Source: Amycolatopsis vastitatis
Lineage (GTDB): Bacteria > Actinomycetota > Actinomycetes > Mycobacteriales > Pseudonocardiaceae
Length of the DNA stretch: 64,000 nucleotides
Reading direction: 5' to 3'
Assembly (NCBI RefSeq): GCF_002234595.1
Contig: NZ_NMUL01000053.1
Coordinates: 1-64,000, forward strand
Of this stretch, positions 25,627 through 32,863 are shown in pieces. The notes below the pieces were generated by a model. That model searched no databases, was not told where the DNA came from, and worked only from the letters and a program-made list of their open reading frames with translations. Each line of letters starts with the position of its first letter. The stretch's first letter is position 1. A program made the position numbers and the translations under genes.

Positions 25627-25977
25627 GTGATCAAGCAGCTCGGATTCGTCGCGACCGCACTGGCCGCCGGGTTGGCCGCGTTCGGTGGCGCCGCCTCCGC
25701 GACCACCGTCACCGTCTCGGGCCACCCGATCGACCAGAACGACCAGTTCGGTGTGGCGAACGTGCAGGACCTCGACGCGGTGCACAACCTGAACCTCGTC
25801 GGCGGGGTCTGCGACGACGAGGTCAACGTGCTCGGCGTGCAGGTGCCGGTCGACGACGTGGCCCAGGGCGTGGCCGTTCCGGTGCTCTCCCCGGGGGAGC
25901 ACGAGGCCGAGGGTGCGTCGCCGGAGAACTGCGCCGGCGGCGGCATCGCGGACGGCGGGACCGCTCAGGGGAACTGA
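25627..25977 (+). CDS. Small secreted chaplin-like protein, paralogue 2
   Basis: 116 residues from GTG 25627 with GAGGAG 8 bases upstream; 27 bases after paralogue 1, so probably one transcript. Signal peptide about residues 1-25 (FVATALAAGLAAFGGAASA). The mature block is the most diverged of the three: FGVANVQDLDAVHNLNLVGGVCDDEVNVLGVQVPVDDVAQGVAVPVLSPGEHEAEG, second cysteine in SPENC, same GGIADGGTAQGN end. The CGND of paralogues 1 and 3 is CDDE here, which makes the protein more acidic. A strong hairpin with T-run follows at 25993. Confidence 0.75.
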   Translation: MIKQLGFVATALAAGLAAFGGAASATTVTVSGHPIDQNDQFGVANVQDLDAVHNLNLVGGVCDDEVNVLGVQVPVDDVAQGVAVPVLSPGEHEAEGASPENCAGGGIADGGTAQGN

Positions 25978-25992
25978 CGACCCCGGCACCAG

Positions 25993-26027
25993 GCCGCCGC
26001 GCGAACTCCCTTCGCGCGGCGGCTTTT
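25993..26027 (+). terminator. Intrinsic terminator after the chaplin-like pair
   Basis: A 13-base-pair perfect stem (GCCGCCGCGCGAA / TTCGCGCGGCGGC) with a CTCCC loop is followed by TTTT. Located 16 bases after the stop of paralogue 2. One of the few canonical T-run terminators visible in this window. Confidence 0.85.
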
Positions 26028-26049
26028 CGCTGGAGAAAGCCAAGGACGA

Positions 26050-26358
26050 GTGGAGCACGACCGGGGCAGGCGGTTCGCCGGAGGCGCCGATCCGGCGGCC
26101 GAAAACGAGCAGCTGCGCGCGGCGTTGTCGTCGCAGCCGGTGATCGAGCAGGCCAAGGGGATGGTGATGCTGCTGCGCGGTTGTACCGCCGCGGAGGCGT
26201 TCCACGCGCTCGTCGTCGTTTCCCAGCGGAGCAACGTCAAGCTCCGCGACGTCGCCACGGTCGTCGTGGCCGCCGGCAGCGAGGCCGAACCCGGGCTGGC
26301 CGACGAGGAAACCGAACGCGCGGTGCGGGCCGCGCTGGGCGTCCACTTACCCGGGTGA
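26050..26358 (+). CDS. ANTAR domain protein (RNA-binding antiterminator type)
   Basis: 102 residues from GTG 26050. After about 20 variable residues the ANTAR domain reads NEQLRAALSSQPVIEQAKGMVMLLRGCTAAEAFHALVVVSQRSNVKLRDVATVVVAA, with the QAKG and the three-helix pattern of the family. No GAF or receiver domain is attached, so the input must come from another protein or from oligomerisation. ANTAR proteins bind paired hexaloop hairpins in mRNA leaders and prevent termination. The gene sits just after a strong terminator and just before a foldable 75-base element at 26366. Confidence 0.85.
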   Translation: MEHDRGRRFAGGADPAAENEQLRAALSSQPVIEQAKGMVMLLRGCTAAEAFHALVVVSQRSNVKLRDVATVVVAAGSEAEPGLADEETERAVRAALGVHLPG

Positions 26359-26365
26359 CGGCGGC

Positions 26366-26440
26366 CTGGTGGACCGGCGAGGTGACGCGTCGCCCGGCTG
26401 CGGGCTCGGCTGAGGGGTTCGCACCCCGCCGGTCCACCAG
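26366..26440 (+). other. Foldable RNA-like element, 14-bp outer stem with two inner hairpins
   Basis: A perfect 14-base inverted repeat (CTGGTGGACCGGCG / CGCCGGTCCACCAG) encloses 47 bases that contain two smaller hairpins: GCCC-GGCTGC-GGGC and GGGG-TTCGCA-CCCC, each with six loop bases when drawn this way. It starts 8 bases after the ANTAR stop. It is tRNA-like in outline but has no proper anticodon arm or T loop. No T-run follows, so it is not a canonical terminator. Confidence 0.6.
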
Positions 26441-26683
26441 AGGGGATGCTCGCCCCGGGGGTCAGCGGAACGAGGATCCGTCCGTCGATAATACGTCTCC
26501 CGCCCGTTGTGCGGTGCTTTTCTCCGGGTGATTGCCGCGTGAACGGATGTGCGAATCGCATTGTCGGCGTCACGCGCTTTTCGCACGGATAAACATGGCT
26601 TACCCGATCGGATCAACCACTCCCCGGTCAGCGCCTTCCGGAGCGCACCCGATGGTGGATTCGAGTGGAATTCACGGTGGTCC

Positions 26684-26698
26684 CGTCAGTACGTTTTC
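26684..26698 (+). promoter_or_regulatory. Shared upstream element CGTCAGTACGTTTTC (copy 2)
   Basis: Identical to 25136-25150, here only 29 bases before the ATG of paralogue 3. The upstream GGAAT at 26668-26672 would serve as a -35-like box. Its conservation between two otherwise diverged intergenic regions suggests common regulation of the secreted proteins. Confidence 0.5.
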
Positions 26699-26727
26699 GG
26701 CGCACTGTCGAATTTTGAGGAGAACCT

Positions 26728-27081
26728 ATGCTGAAGAAGGTCGGATTTGTCGTCACCGCGCTGGCGGCCGGCGCGTTCCTGGCCGGTGGCGTCGCGTCCG
26801 CCGACACGCCGGACGGCTACGAGCACGACCACGGGAGCACCAGCAGCCAGTTCGGGCTGCTGAACCTGACCAACACCGACGTGCTGCACAACGTCAACGG
26901 CACCGTCGGTGTCTGCGGCAACGACGTCAACGTCCTCGGCGTCCAGGTCCCGATCCACGACTCGCTCAACGGCATCGGCGTGCCGATCCTGTCGCCGGGC
27001 GAGCACGAGGCGAGTGGTGAGTCGCCGTACAACTGCGCTGCGGGCGGTATCGCCGACGGCGGCACCAGCCAGGGCGGCTGA
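26728..27081 (+). CDS. Small secreted chaplin-like protein, paralogue 3
   Basis: 117 residues from ATG 26728 with GAGGAG upstream. Signal peptide MLKKVGFVVTALAAGAFLAGGVASA, nearly the same as in paralogue 1. Mature block: DGYEHDHGSTSSQFGLLNLTNTDVLHNVNGTVG, VCGNDVNVLGVQVPIHDSLNGIGVPILSPGEHEASGESPYNC, ending GGIADGGTSQGG. It is closer to paralogue 1 than to 2, including the NGIGVPILSPG stretch. It is transcribed from its own promoter region and followed by a possible GC-rich hairpin. Confidence 0.75.
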   Translation: MLKKVGFVVTALAAGAFLAGGVASADTPDGYEHDHGSTSSQFGLLNLTNTDVLHNVNGTVGVCGNDVNVLGVQVPIHDSLNGIGVPILSPGEHEASGESPYNCAAGGIADGGTSQGG

Positions 27082-27117
27082 GTCCCCGCGCCGAGGCCGC
27101 CCGTCGTCCGTGCGGAA

Positions 27118-27153
27118 GCCGGCCCCGGCGCGGTAACGGCGGGTGGGGCCGGC
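27118..27153 (+). terminator. Possible terminator hairpin after paralogue 3
   Basis: Inverted repeat GCCGGCCCC / GGGGCCGGC separated by 18 bases, 36 bases after the stop codon, with no T-run. GC-rich hairpins without U-tails are common at actinobacterial gene ends. Confidence 0.4.
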
Positions 27154-27212
27154 GTAGGTGTCCCTGGCCGGTCCCGCCCGCCGTGCTTTCCGGCCGTGGA
27201 AGCATGGCCGGC

Positions 27213-27947
27213 ATGACATTGCCTGCCCTTCCCGAGGAATCCTTCCGGCGCGTCCTCTGCGTCGTCGCGCACCCCGACGACATGGAGTACGGCACGTCCG
27301 CGGCCGTCGCCCGCTGGACGGCGCGCGGCATCGAGGTCGGCTACCTCCTGCTCACCCGCGGCGAGGCCGGGATGCCGAACCCGCCCGAGGAGACGGCCCG
27401 CCTGCGCGTCGCCGAGCAGCGGGCCGCCTGCGCGGTCGTCGGCGTCGAGCACCTGACGGTCCTCGAACACCCGGACGGCGTGCTCGTCTACGGTCTCGAC
27501 CTGCGCCGCGACATCTGCCGCGAGATCCGCCGCTTCCAGCCCGACGTCGTTTTCGGCAGCGCTTTCGAGGTCGAGACGCCGTACGGCTTCGACCAGGCCG
27601 ACCACCGCGCGGCCGGCCTCGCGACCCTCGACGCGATCCGGGACGCGGGCAACCGCTGGGTGTTCCCGGAGCAGATCGACGACGAGGGCCTCGAACCGCA
27701 CTCCGCGCGCTGGTACCTCACTCCGGGCATGACCGACGCGACCCACGGCGTCGACGTCACGGGCGAGCCGCTGCGCCGCGGCGTCGCCTCGCTCGAGGCC
27801 CACACGGCATACCTGGCCGCGCTCCCGGACCACCCGGCTCCCGCCGACTTCATCCCGCAGTTCGCCGCGATGAGCGGAAAGGCCATGGGGGTCGAGCACG
27901 CCGTCCTGTTCCGCGCGCACGACCTCCAGGCGCCTCCGGAGTTCTGA
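27213..27947 (+). CDS. PIG-L/LmbE-family N-acetylglucosaminyl deacetylase
   Basis: About 244 residues from ATG 27213; ATG 27204 is the alternative start. Zinc-binding motif VVAHPDDMEYG near the N-terminus and the second ligand motif in DQADHRAAG, with the LLLTRGEAG, DVVFGSAFEVETPYGF pattern of the family. MshB and Mca of mycothiol metabolism and several antibiotic deacetylases belong here; the gene context (secreted proteins on one side, a decayed ROK gene on the other) does not indicate which substrate is used. Cytoplasmic, no signal peptide. Confidence 0.85.
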   Translation: MTLPALPEESFRRVLCVVAHPDDMEYGTSAAVARWTARGIEVGYLLLTRGEAGMPNPPEETARLRVAEQRAACAVVGVEHLTVLEHPDGVLVYGLDLRRDICREIRRFQPDVVFGSAFEVETPYGFDQADHRAAGLATLDAIRDAGNRWVFPEQIDDEGLEPHSARWYLTPGMTDATHGVDVTGEPLRRGVASLEAHTAYLAALPDHPAPADFIPQFAAMSGKAMGVEHAVLFRAHDLQAPPEF

Positions 27948-27957
27948 GGCGAGCAGC

Positions 27958-28625
27958 TCAGGCCGGTGAGGCCAACGGCGGCTCGGAGACGTTCAGCTTG
28001 TCCGGCAGCCGCAGACCGTCGTGCAACGGGACGAGCTCCGATTGCAGCACCATCGCCGCCGCGCCGATGGCCGGGGCCGTGGCCGCCGCCCGGGACAGGT
28101 GTACCTCCGGGACGTGGGTGGTGCGGGCGAAGAACGCCCGCTCCAGCTCGTCCCGGATCGCCGGGAGGTAGGACGCGCCCGCGATCGCGAAACTCGGGCC
28201 GGTCAGGACCACCGCTTCCAGGTCCATCACGTTGGCGAGGGTGCGGACCGCCACCGCGACGTAGCGTGCGGACTCCTCCAGCAGCGCGACAGCCCCGGCC
28301 TCACCACGCCGGGCCGCGCGGCTGAGGGCGGCGAAGTCGGTGAGCACCGAATTCCGGCGTGCCAGTCCGGCCGCGCGGGCCAGCCGCCGGTTCGCGCGGG
28401 CGCGCTCGACCACCGCGGCCGGTCCGGCCAGTGCCTCCAGGCAGCCGCGGGCGCCGCACCAGCACTCGGGGCCCGTCAGGTCGAGGCAGATGTGCCCGAC
28501 CTCGCCGGTGTTGCCGCTCGCTCCCCGGTAGGTCAGGCCGTTGACCAGCAGCCCGGAGCCGATCCCGGTGCCCATGTAGACCGCGGCGAACGTCGCGGTG
28601 GTGCCGACGCCGCGCGCCGTGGCGA
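27958..28625 (-). pseudogene. ROK-family protein, C-terminal fragment
   Basis: The frame encodes the second half of a ROK protein: FAAVYMGTGIGSGLLVNGLTYRGASGNTGEVGHICLD, the zinc-binding GPECWCGARGCLEAL, and the C-terminal helices up to VSEPPLASPA. The N-terminal ATP-binding motif (DIGGTK type), the first domain and any HTH are absent; upstream of about ARGVGTTAT the same frame continues as a non-homologous antisense of the neighbouring esterase. The 5' half has therefore been lost. Intact ROK proteins are sugar kinases or repressors and commonly sit beside glycan-degrading genes, which fits the esterase and cellulase neighbours. Confidence 0.75.
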
Positions 28626-29482
28626 AGCCGGCCGAGCTGGTCCGGTACCGGCCGGACACGTACGGCCCGTTGCCCGTGTGGGACGTGGAGTTCTCGGGGG
28701 CGAACGGGGACCGCATCCGCGGCTGGTACCTGCGCCCGCCCGGCTCGGGGGAGGAGGCCGCGCCGCTCGTGGTCACCTTCATCGGCTACGGCGGCGGGCG
28801 CGGGCTGCCGGTGGACCACACGGCGCTGCCGTCCGCGGGGTTCTCGGTCTTCGTCATGGACGTTCGCGGCCAGGGCGGCCGGTGGACCGTCGGGGCCACC
28901 GGCGATCCCGGACGGACCGGGTCGGGCCCGGAGTTCCCCGGGGTGATGACGCGCGGCATCGCCGACCCGCTGACGTACTACTGCACGCGGCTGATCACCG
29001 ACGCCGTGTGCGCGGTGGAGGTCGCCGCGCGCCTGCCGGGGGCGGACCCGGACCGGATCGCGGTGCGCGGCGTGAGCCAGGGCGGCGGCCTGGCCCTCGC
29101 GGCGGCCGCCCTGAGTGGCGACGCGGTGCGCGTGTGCCACGCCGACGTCCCGTTCCTGTGCGACTTCCAGCGGGCGGTGACCGTGGCGGGCAGCCCGCCG
29201 TACACGGAGATCAGCGACTTCCTCGCCCAGCACGTCGACCTGGTGCCCGCGGCACTGGACACGCTGCGGTACGTCGACTGCGCGCTGCTCGCCCGGCGCA
29301 TCACCGCCCAGTGCCTGCTCAGCGTGGGCCTGATGGACGAGGTCTGCCCGCCGTCGACGGTCTACGCGGCCTACCACGAGATCCGGGCGCCGAAGGAACT
29401 GGCGGTCTCGCCGTTCGGCGGCCACGACGTCCCCCGCGCGCACTCCGAGTACCAGCTGAGCCGGCTGCGGGCTAGCCTCTGA
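28598..29482 (+). pseudogene. Acetylxylan esterase/cephalosporin-C deacetylase family (CE7), N-terminally truncated
   Basis: From about WDVEFSGANGDRIRGWYLRPPG to the end the product is a good CE7 esterase: FIGYGGGRGLP oxyanion region, RGQGGRW, the nucleophile in GVSQGGGLALAAAAL, the aspartate in VGLMDEVCPPSTVYAAY, and the histidine in FGGHDVP. The usual N-terminal 50 or so residues (the D-LP-L-YRP--FW segment) are missing, because the frame runs into the truncated ROK gene on the other strand. A GTG at 28598 could still start a 294-residue product, so residual function cannot be excluded. Family role: removal of acetyl groups from xylooligosaccharides. Confidence 0.65.
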
Positions 29483-30677
29483 CGCCGCCCATGATCGCGT
29501 CGATGATGCCCTGGTGGGTCACCGCCAAGGAGCGGCGGTCGAACAGGCCGAACCCGTACTGGCCGTTCGCGCCGTTGTCCCAGTAGACGGTGGCCGCGCC
29601 GTACTTCTTGGCCGTCGACACGATGGCGCGCGCGAAGTCCGCGCGGTACCGGTTGTTCGACGAATCGAAGGAGGACTTGTCGATCGACCCGTATTCGCCG
29701 ACGACCGCCGGGTACCCCTTGGCGACGAACTTGTCGTAGACCGCCTTCAGCTGCGCGTCGAGGTAGTCTTCCTGGCCCCAGGTCGACTTCTTCGCCGGGT
29801 TGGCCGCGCCCCGGCCCCACTGCGTGATATTGCCGTTTTCTTCGCCGGCGAAATCCCAGGGGCTGTAGTAGTGCACGGAAATCATGAGCCGCTGTTCACC
29901 GGCCGGAACGGACGAAGACCGGTACTGGTCGGCCGGCATCACGAAGCCGTAGTTACCCGTGGTGTAGTCGATGTTCGTGTTCCACCCGGCGACGAGCAGC
30001 CAGCGCGAACCGTTGGTGCCGCCGGTCTTGCGCACGGTGTCCACGAAGATCTGGTCGTAGGCGTTGATGTTCGAGTAGCACGGCTGGGTCGGGTTGCCGT
30101 ACTGCCCGTCGAACTCCTCGTTCATCGCCTCGAGGACCAGGTGCTGGTCGTAGTCGCGGAACCGGGTGGCGACCTGCTGCCACACCTTCTGGTACTTGGC
30201 CTTGATCGTCGGCTGGGCGGAGGAATCACAGATCAGCCAGGAGCCGTTGACGGTCTTGTAGCCGTCGCCGTGCATGTTGATCAGCACGTACAGGCCGCGG
30301 TTGTAGGCGTAGTCGACGACCTGCTGGATGCGGTTCACCCAGGAGGCGTTGACCGGGTAGTCCGGGCCCGGTCCGATGTAGTTCAGGTAGGAGACGGGAA
30401 TGCGGATGGTCTTGAACCCGGCGGCCTTCACCTTGTCGATGAGTGCCTGGGTCACCGTCGGCAGGCCCCAAGCCGTTTCGTCGGGCACCCCGTTGACGCT
30501 GGCTTCCAGCTGGTTCCCCAGGTTCCAGCCCGCGCCCATGTCGGCCACGACCTGCGAAGCGGCCGACTGCACCGCGGCACCGGCCGGCGCTTGACCGGCC
30601 AGGACGGGCACGGACGCGGCCACCACCGACAGGACGGCGAAGAAAACCACTTTGAGCTTTCTCGCGTGGGAAAGCAT
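29472..30677 (-). CDS. Secreted GH5 endoglucanase (cellulase)
   Basis: 401 residues, GGAGAGG 8 bases before the ATG. Signal peptide about residues 1-34 (VVFFAVLSVVAASVPVLAGQAPAGA). GH5 barrel: GWNLGNQLEA, KTIRIPVSYLNY, LINMHGDGY, the acid/base glutamate in VLEAMNEEFDG and the nucleophile in PAVVGEYGSIDK, plus HYYSPWDF and VYWDNGANGQYGFGLFDR. There is no carbohydrate-binding module or linker. It hydrolyses internal beta-1,4 bonds in cellulose or related glucans. The 3' end overlaps the truncated esterase gene by 11 bases in convergent orientation. I looked for a CebR-type operator upstream and saw none. Confidence 0.93.
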   Translation of the reverse strand: MLSHARKLKVVFFAVLSVVAASVPVLAGQAPAGAAVQSAASQVVADMGAGWNLGNQLEASVNGVPDETAWGLPTVTQALIDKVKAAGFKTIRIPVSYLNYIGPGPDYPVNASWVNRIQQVVDYAYNRGLYVLINMHGDGYKTVNGSWLICDSSAQPTIKAKYQKVWQQVATRFRDYDQHLVLEAMNEEFDGQYGNPTQPCYSNINAYDQIFVDTVRKTGGTNGSRWLLVAGWNTNIDYTTGNYGFVMPADQYRSSSVPAGEQRLMISVHYYSPWDFAGEENGNITQWGRGAANPAKKSTWGQEDYLDAQLKAVYDKFVAKGYPAVVGEYGSIDKSSFDSSNNRYRADFARAIVSTAKKYGAATVYWDNGANGQYGFGLFDRRSLAVTHQGIIDAIMGGVRG

Positions 30678-30806
30678 GACCGATTCCTCTCCGTCGAGGG
30701 TGGCGGGAAAACCAGTGCAGCACGGTTGAATCGCGCAGTCAACGTCCCGGATTGTGCACGGCGCCGAATCGGATGTCGAAGGAATCGAAATCGAAAGAAT
30801 CGACGA

Positions 30807-31199
30807 ATGAGTGCCAGTGCGGCGGCCGACGACGGGCGGCTATCCTCGGTGCTCGTGGACGAAGAAATGGCCGGCTCCGGCCGGAACGCGGAGCTCGTCG
30901 CCAGGCTGCTCGGCGGCGCGCTGCTCGTTCTCGCCGGGCTCGTCCTCGGCGCGGTCCTCCTGATCGTCGCCCTGCTGCCCTCCGGCAACGACGGCATCGG
31001 CCTGGCCTCGGCGATCGCCGCCTCGGTCCCGTTCGCGGCGCCGGCCCTCTGGGCGGCGCTCGCCGGGTTCGCCACGCTGTGCGTGGCGAAGAAGGCGATC
31101 CGGGCCCGGACGGTGTGGTGGGCGGGATCCGGCCTGTTCCTCCTGGGTGCCGCCCCGTTCGTGACCCTGGTCGTCCTCCTCGCGGTCAGCCGGTCCTGA
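30807..31199 (+). CDS. Small membrane protein of unknown function
   Basis: 130 residues from ATG 30807 (a GTG 48 bases later is possible). Three hydrophobic segments, about residues 33-56, 66-90 and 102-126, with RNAELVARLLGG before the first. No domain is recognised. It lies between the cellulase gene (divergent) and the 3' end of the trypsin/kinase operon (convergent, 12-base gap). The coding call rests on length, GC-biased third positions and its hydrophobic pattern. Confidence 0.6.
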   Translation: MSASAAADDGRLSSVLVDEEMAGSGRNAELVARLLGGALLVLAGLVLGAVLLIVALLPSGNDGIGLASAIAASVPFAAPALWAALAGFATLCVAKKAIRARTVWWAGSGLFLLGAAPFVTLVVLLAVSRS

Positions 31200-31211
31200 C
31201 GGCCGGGCCGG

Positions 31212-31541
31212 TCATTCCGCGGCGGGTGCGGGCCGCGTCCATTTGAGCTTCACCTCGAACTGGCCGTCCAGCCCGGTTTTCGCGATGACCGCACCCGCCT
31301 CGGCGGACAGTTTCACTCCGAACTTGATCTCCACCTCGTCCGGCTGGCGGGTCATCGCCTGGAACTGGCCGAGGGCGGCGGACGCCGCGTCCTTCACGGC
31401 GCCCAGTGCCCGCTCGAACGACACCTTCGCTTCGAGCACCAGGTCTTCGCGCCGGGAAACCCGGGTGGTCGCCGGTCCCGTGTCGACCTCGACCACCACG
31501 TCGCCGCCCTGCTGCAGCTCGAACCGTGCCAGCTCTGTCAC
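31212..31541 (-). CDS. Trypco1/CU044_2847-family protein
   Basis: 109 residues from GTG 31541 with AAGGAGG 4 bases upstream. The protein starts TELARFELQQGGDVVVEVDTG, continues with a helix (FERALGAVKDAASAALGQFQAMT) and ends DEVEIKFGVKLSAEAGAVIAKTGLDGQFEVKLKWTRP. This beta-helix-beta pattern matches the small CU044_2847 proteins, called trypsin-co-occurring domain 1 because they lie next to trypsin-like proteases in predicted conflict or signalling loci. Here it is the last of six coupled genes, the first of which is such a protease. Biochemical role unknown; it may be a substrate, adaptor or inhibitor of the protease. Confidence 0.75.
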   Translation of the reverse strand: MTELARFELQQGGDVVVEVDTGPATTRVSRREDLVLEAKVSFERALGAVKDAASAALGQFQAMTRQPDEVEIKFGVKLSAEAGAVIAKTGLDGQFEVKLKWTRPAPAAE

Positions 31542-32863
31542 TTCTCCTCCTTGGACTGTCCACATGGGACGTTCAACCATTCGCCGGCGGGGACGCTCTT
31601 GCGGACGGTTTCCAGGTCCGCCAGCAGCTGGTCCAGCCGGGCGGGGTCGTTGAGGTACTCCAGCACCGCCCGGTAGAACGCCGCGGTCATCGTGGCCGGC
31701 ATCAGGTCGGAGGCGTCGAAGCACAGCAGCTGCTGGGCTTGGCGCTGGGAGGTCAACGTCGAGGAAACCTTGCGGCTCACGTCGTCGTCGTAGACGCCGC
31801 CGACGTTGCGGTCGATCGAGAACACGCTGCCCCGGTGGAGGCCGGGCCAGATCCGCTGGGCCTCGTCCGAGGCGAGGTACTTCATCAGCGCGCGCGCCTG
31901 CGGGGTGTCGTGGAACATCGCGGCGAGGTCGGCGGACACCTCCGACACCGCCGGCCCGGGAAACGGGAAGAAGTCGAAATCGCGCTCCGGCCGGGGCGCG
32001 GTACCGTCGGCGCGTTTCATGCCCAGGTAACCGCGCATGGCGAACGAAGCCAGGTGTTCCAGCAGGCACCCGGCCGGGCGGGTGAACAGCCCGCGCCCGG
32101 CGTCGCCGAAGTCGGTCAGCAGCGCCGCGGAGGCACCGCCGCGGACCGCGCCCGGCACCGCGACCAGCGTGCCCCAATCGGTCCACGCCCGGCGCACGGC
32201 CGGGGAGGTCCACGGCAGCTCGCCCGCCACCCACTGCCGGTAGAGATCGGGACCGGCCGAGTGCAGCAGGATGTCCTCGATCCAGTCCGTCCCCGGCCAG
32301 CCGGAGATCGGCGGCGCGCCCATGCCCAGGCACCACGGCGTGCGGCCGGCGGCGGTGAGGTCGCGGCTGAGCGCGACCAGGTCGTCCCAGGTCCGGGGCT
32401 TGGCGCCGGGCAGGGAGGTGACGTCGTACCAGATCGCGCTCTTCAGGTCGGCCTTGACCGCGACCGCGTACTGCCGCCCGGTGCCGGCCTTCTCCAGGTC
32501 CCGCCACTGCTGGGGGTACCCCGGCTGCGGGCCGAGCAGCGTGTCCAGCGGCTCGAGCTTGCCGCCCCGGGCGTAGGTCGCGAGCGCTCCCGGGTTCGGC
32601 AGCACCGCGACGTCGGGGGTCGTGCCGTGCCGGACGTCGGAGGCGAGCACCTGGTCCAGCGCGCGGGTGCCCTGGTAGTCGAACTCGATGCCGGTGGCCG
32701 AGGTGAACGCCCGGAGCACCGTGCGGAAGTCGGCCTCCTCGGCGCCGGTCCAGGACGCCAGCACGATGACCCGGCCGGGGCCGCCCGTCCCGCAGGCGTT
32801 CGCGCCGAGCAGCAGCACGACCAGGGCGAGCAGCGGAAGTTTCGTCCACAGTGGATTCTTCAT
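31538..32863 (-). CDS. Extracellular solute-binding lipoprotein (sugar-type, family 1-like)
   Basis: 441 residues from ATG 32863. N-terminal signal with possible lipobox (LVVLLLGANACG). The mature part has the periplasmic-binding fold: VIVLASWTGAEEADFRTVLRAFTSATGIEFDYQGTRALDQVLASDV, DVAVLPNPGALATYARGGKLEPLD, KADLKSAIWYDV, and PWCLGMGAPPISGWPGTDWIEDILL. This is the pattern of alpha-glucoside/maltose-type binding proteins, not the short amino-acid type. No ABC permease or ATPase gene is near, so it is probably a sensor for the adjacent membrane protein, as GlnH is for GlnX in mycobacteria. Start and stop overlap its neighbours by 4 bases. Confidence 0.85.
   Translation of the reverse strand: MKNPLWTKLPLLALVVLLLGANACGTGGPGRVIVLASWTGAEEADFRTVLRAFTSATGIEFDYQGTRALDQVLASDVRHGTTPDVAVLPNPGALATYARGGKLEPLDTLLGPQPGYPQQWRDLEKAGTGRQYAVAVKADLKSAIWYDVTSLPGAKPRTWDDLVALSRDLTAAGRTPWCLGMGAPPISGWPGTDWIEDILLHSAGPDLYRQWVAGELPWTSPAVRRAWTDWGTLVAVPGAVRGGASAALLTDFGDAGRGLFTRPAGCLLEHLASFAMRGYLGMKRADGTAPRPERDFDFFPFPGPAVSEVSADLAAMFHDTPQARALMKYLASDEAQRIWPGLHRGSVFSIDRNVGGVYDDDVSRKVSSTLTSQRQAQQLLCFDASDLMPATMTAAFYRAVLEYLNDPARLDQLLADLETVRKSVPAGEWLNVPCGQSKEEK

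Larger units (their letters stand above)
26359..26727. promoter_or_regulatory. Intergenic region before chaplin-like paralogue 3
   Basis: 369 bases containing the foldable element (26366-26440) and the shared 15-base element at 26684-26698. The middle part (about 26480-26640) is AT-richer than coding sequence. No additional gene is supported. Confidence 0.5.

Noticed and set aside
26371..26439. tRNA gene with encoded CCA
   Set aside because: The outer stem and GGTCCACCA end fit a tRNA acceptor, but the total is only 69 bases, the T arm has a four-pair stem with six-base loop, and no seven-base anticodon loop can be drawn. Kept as a structured element only.
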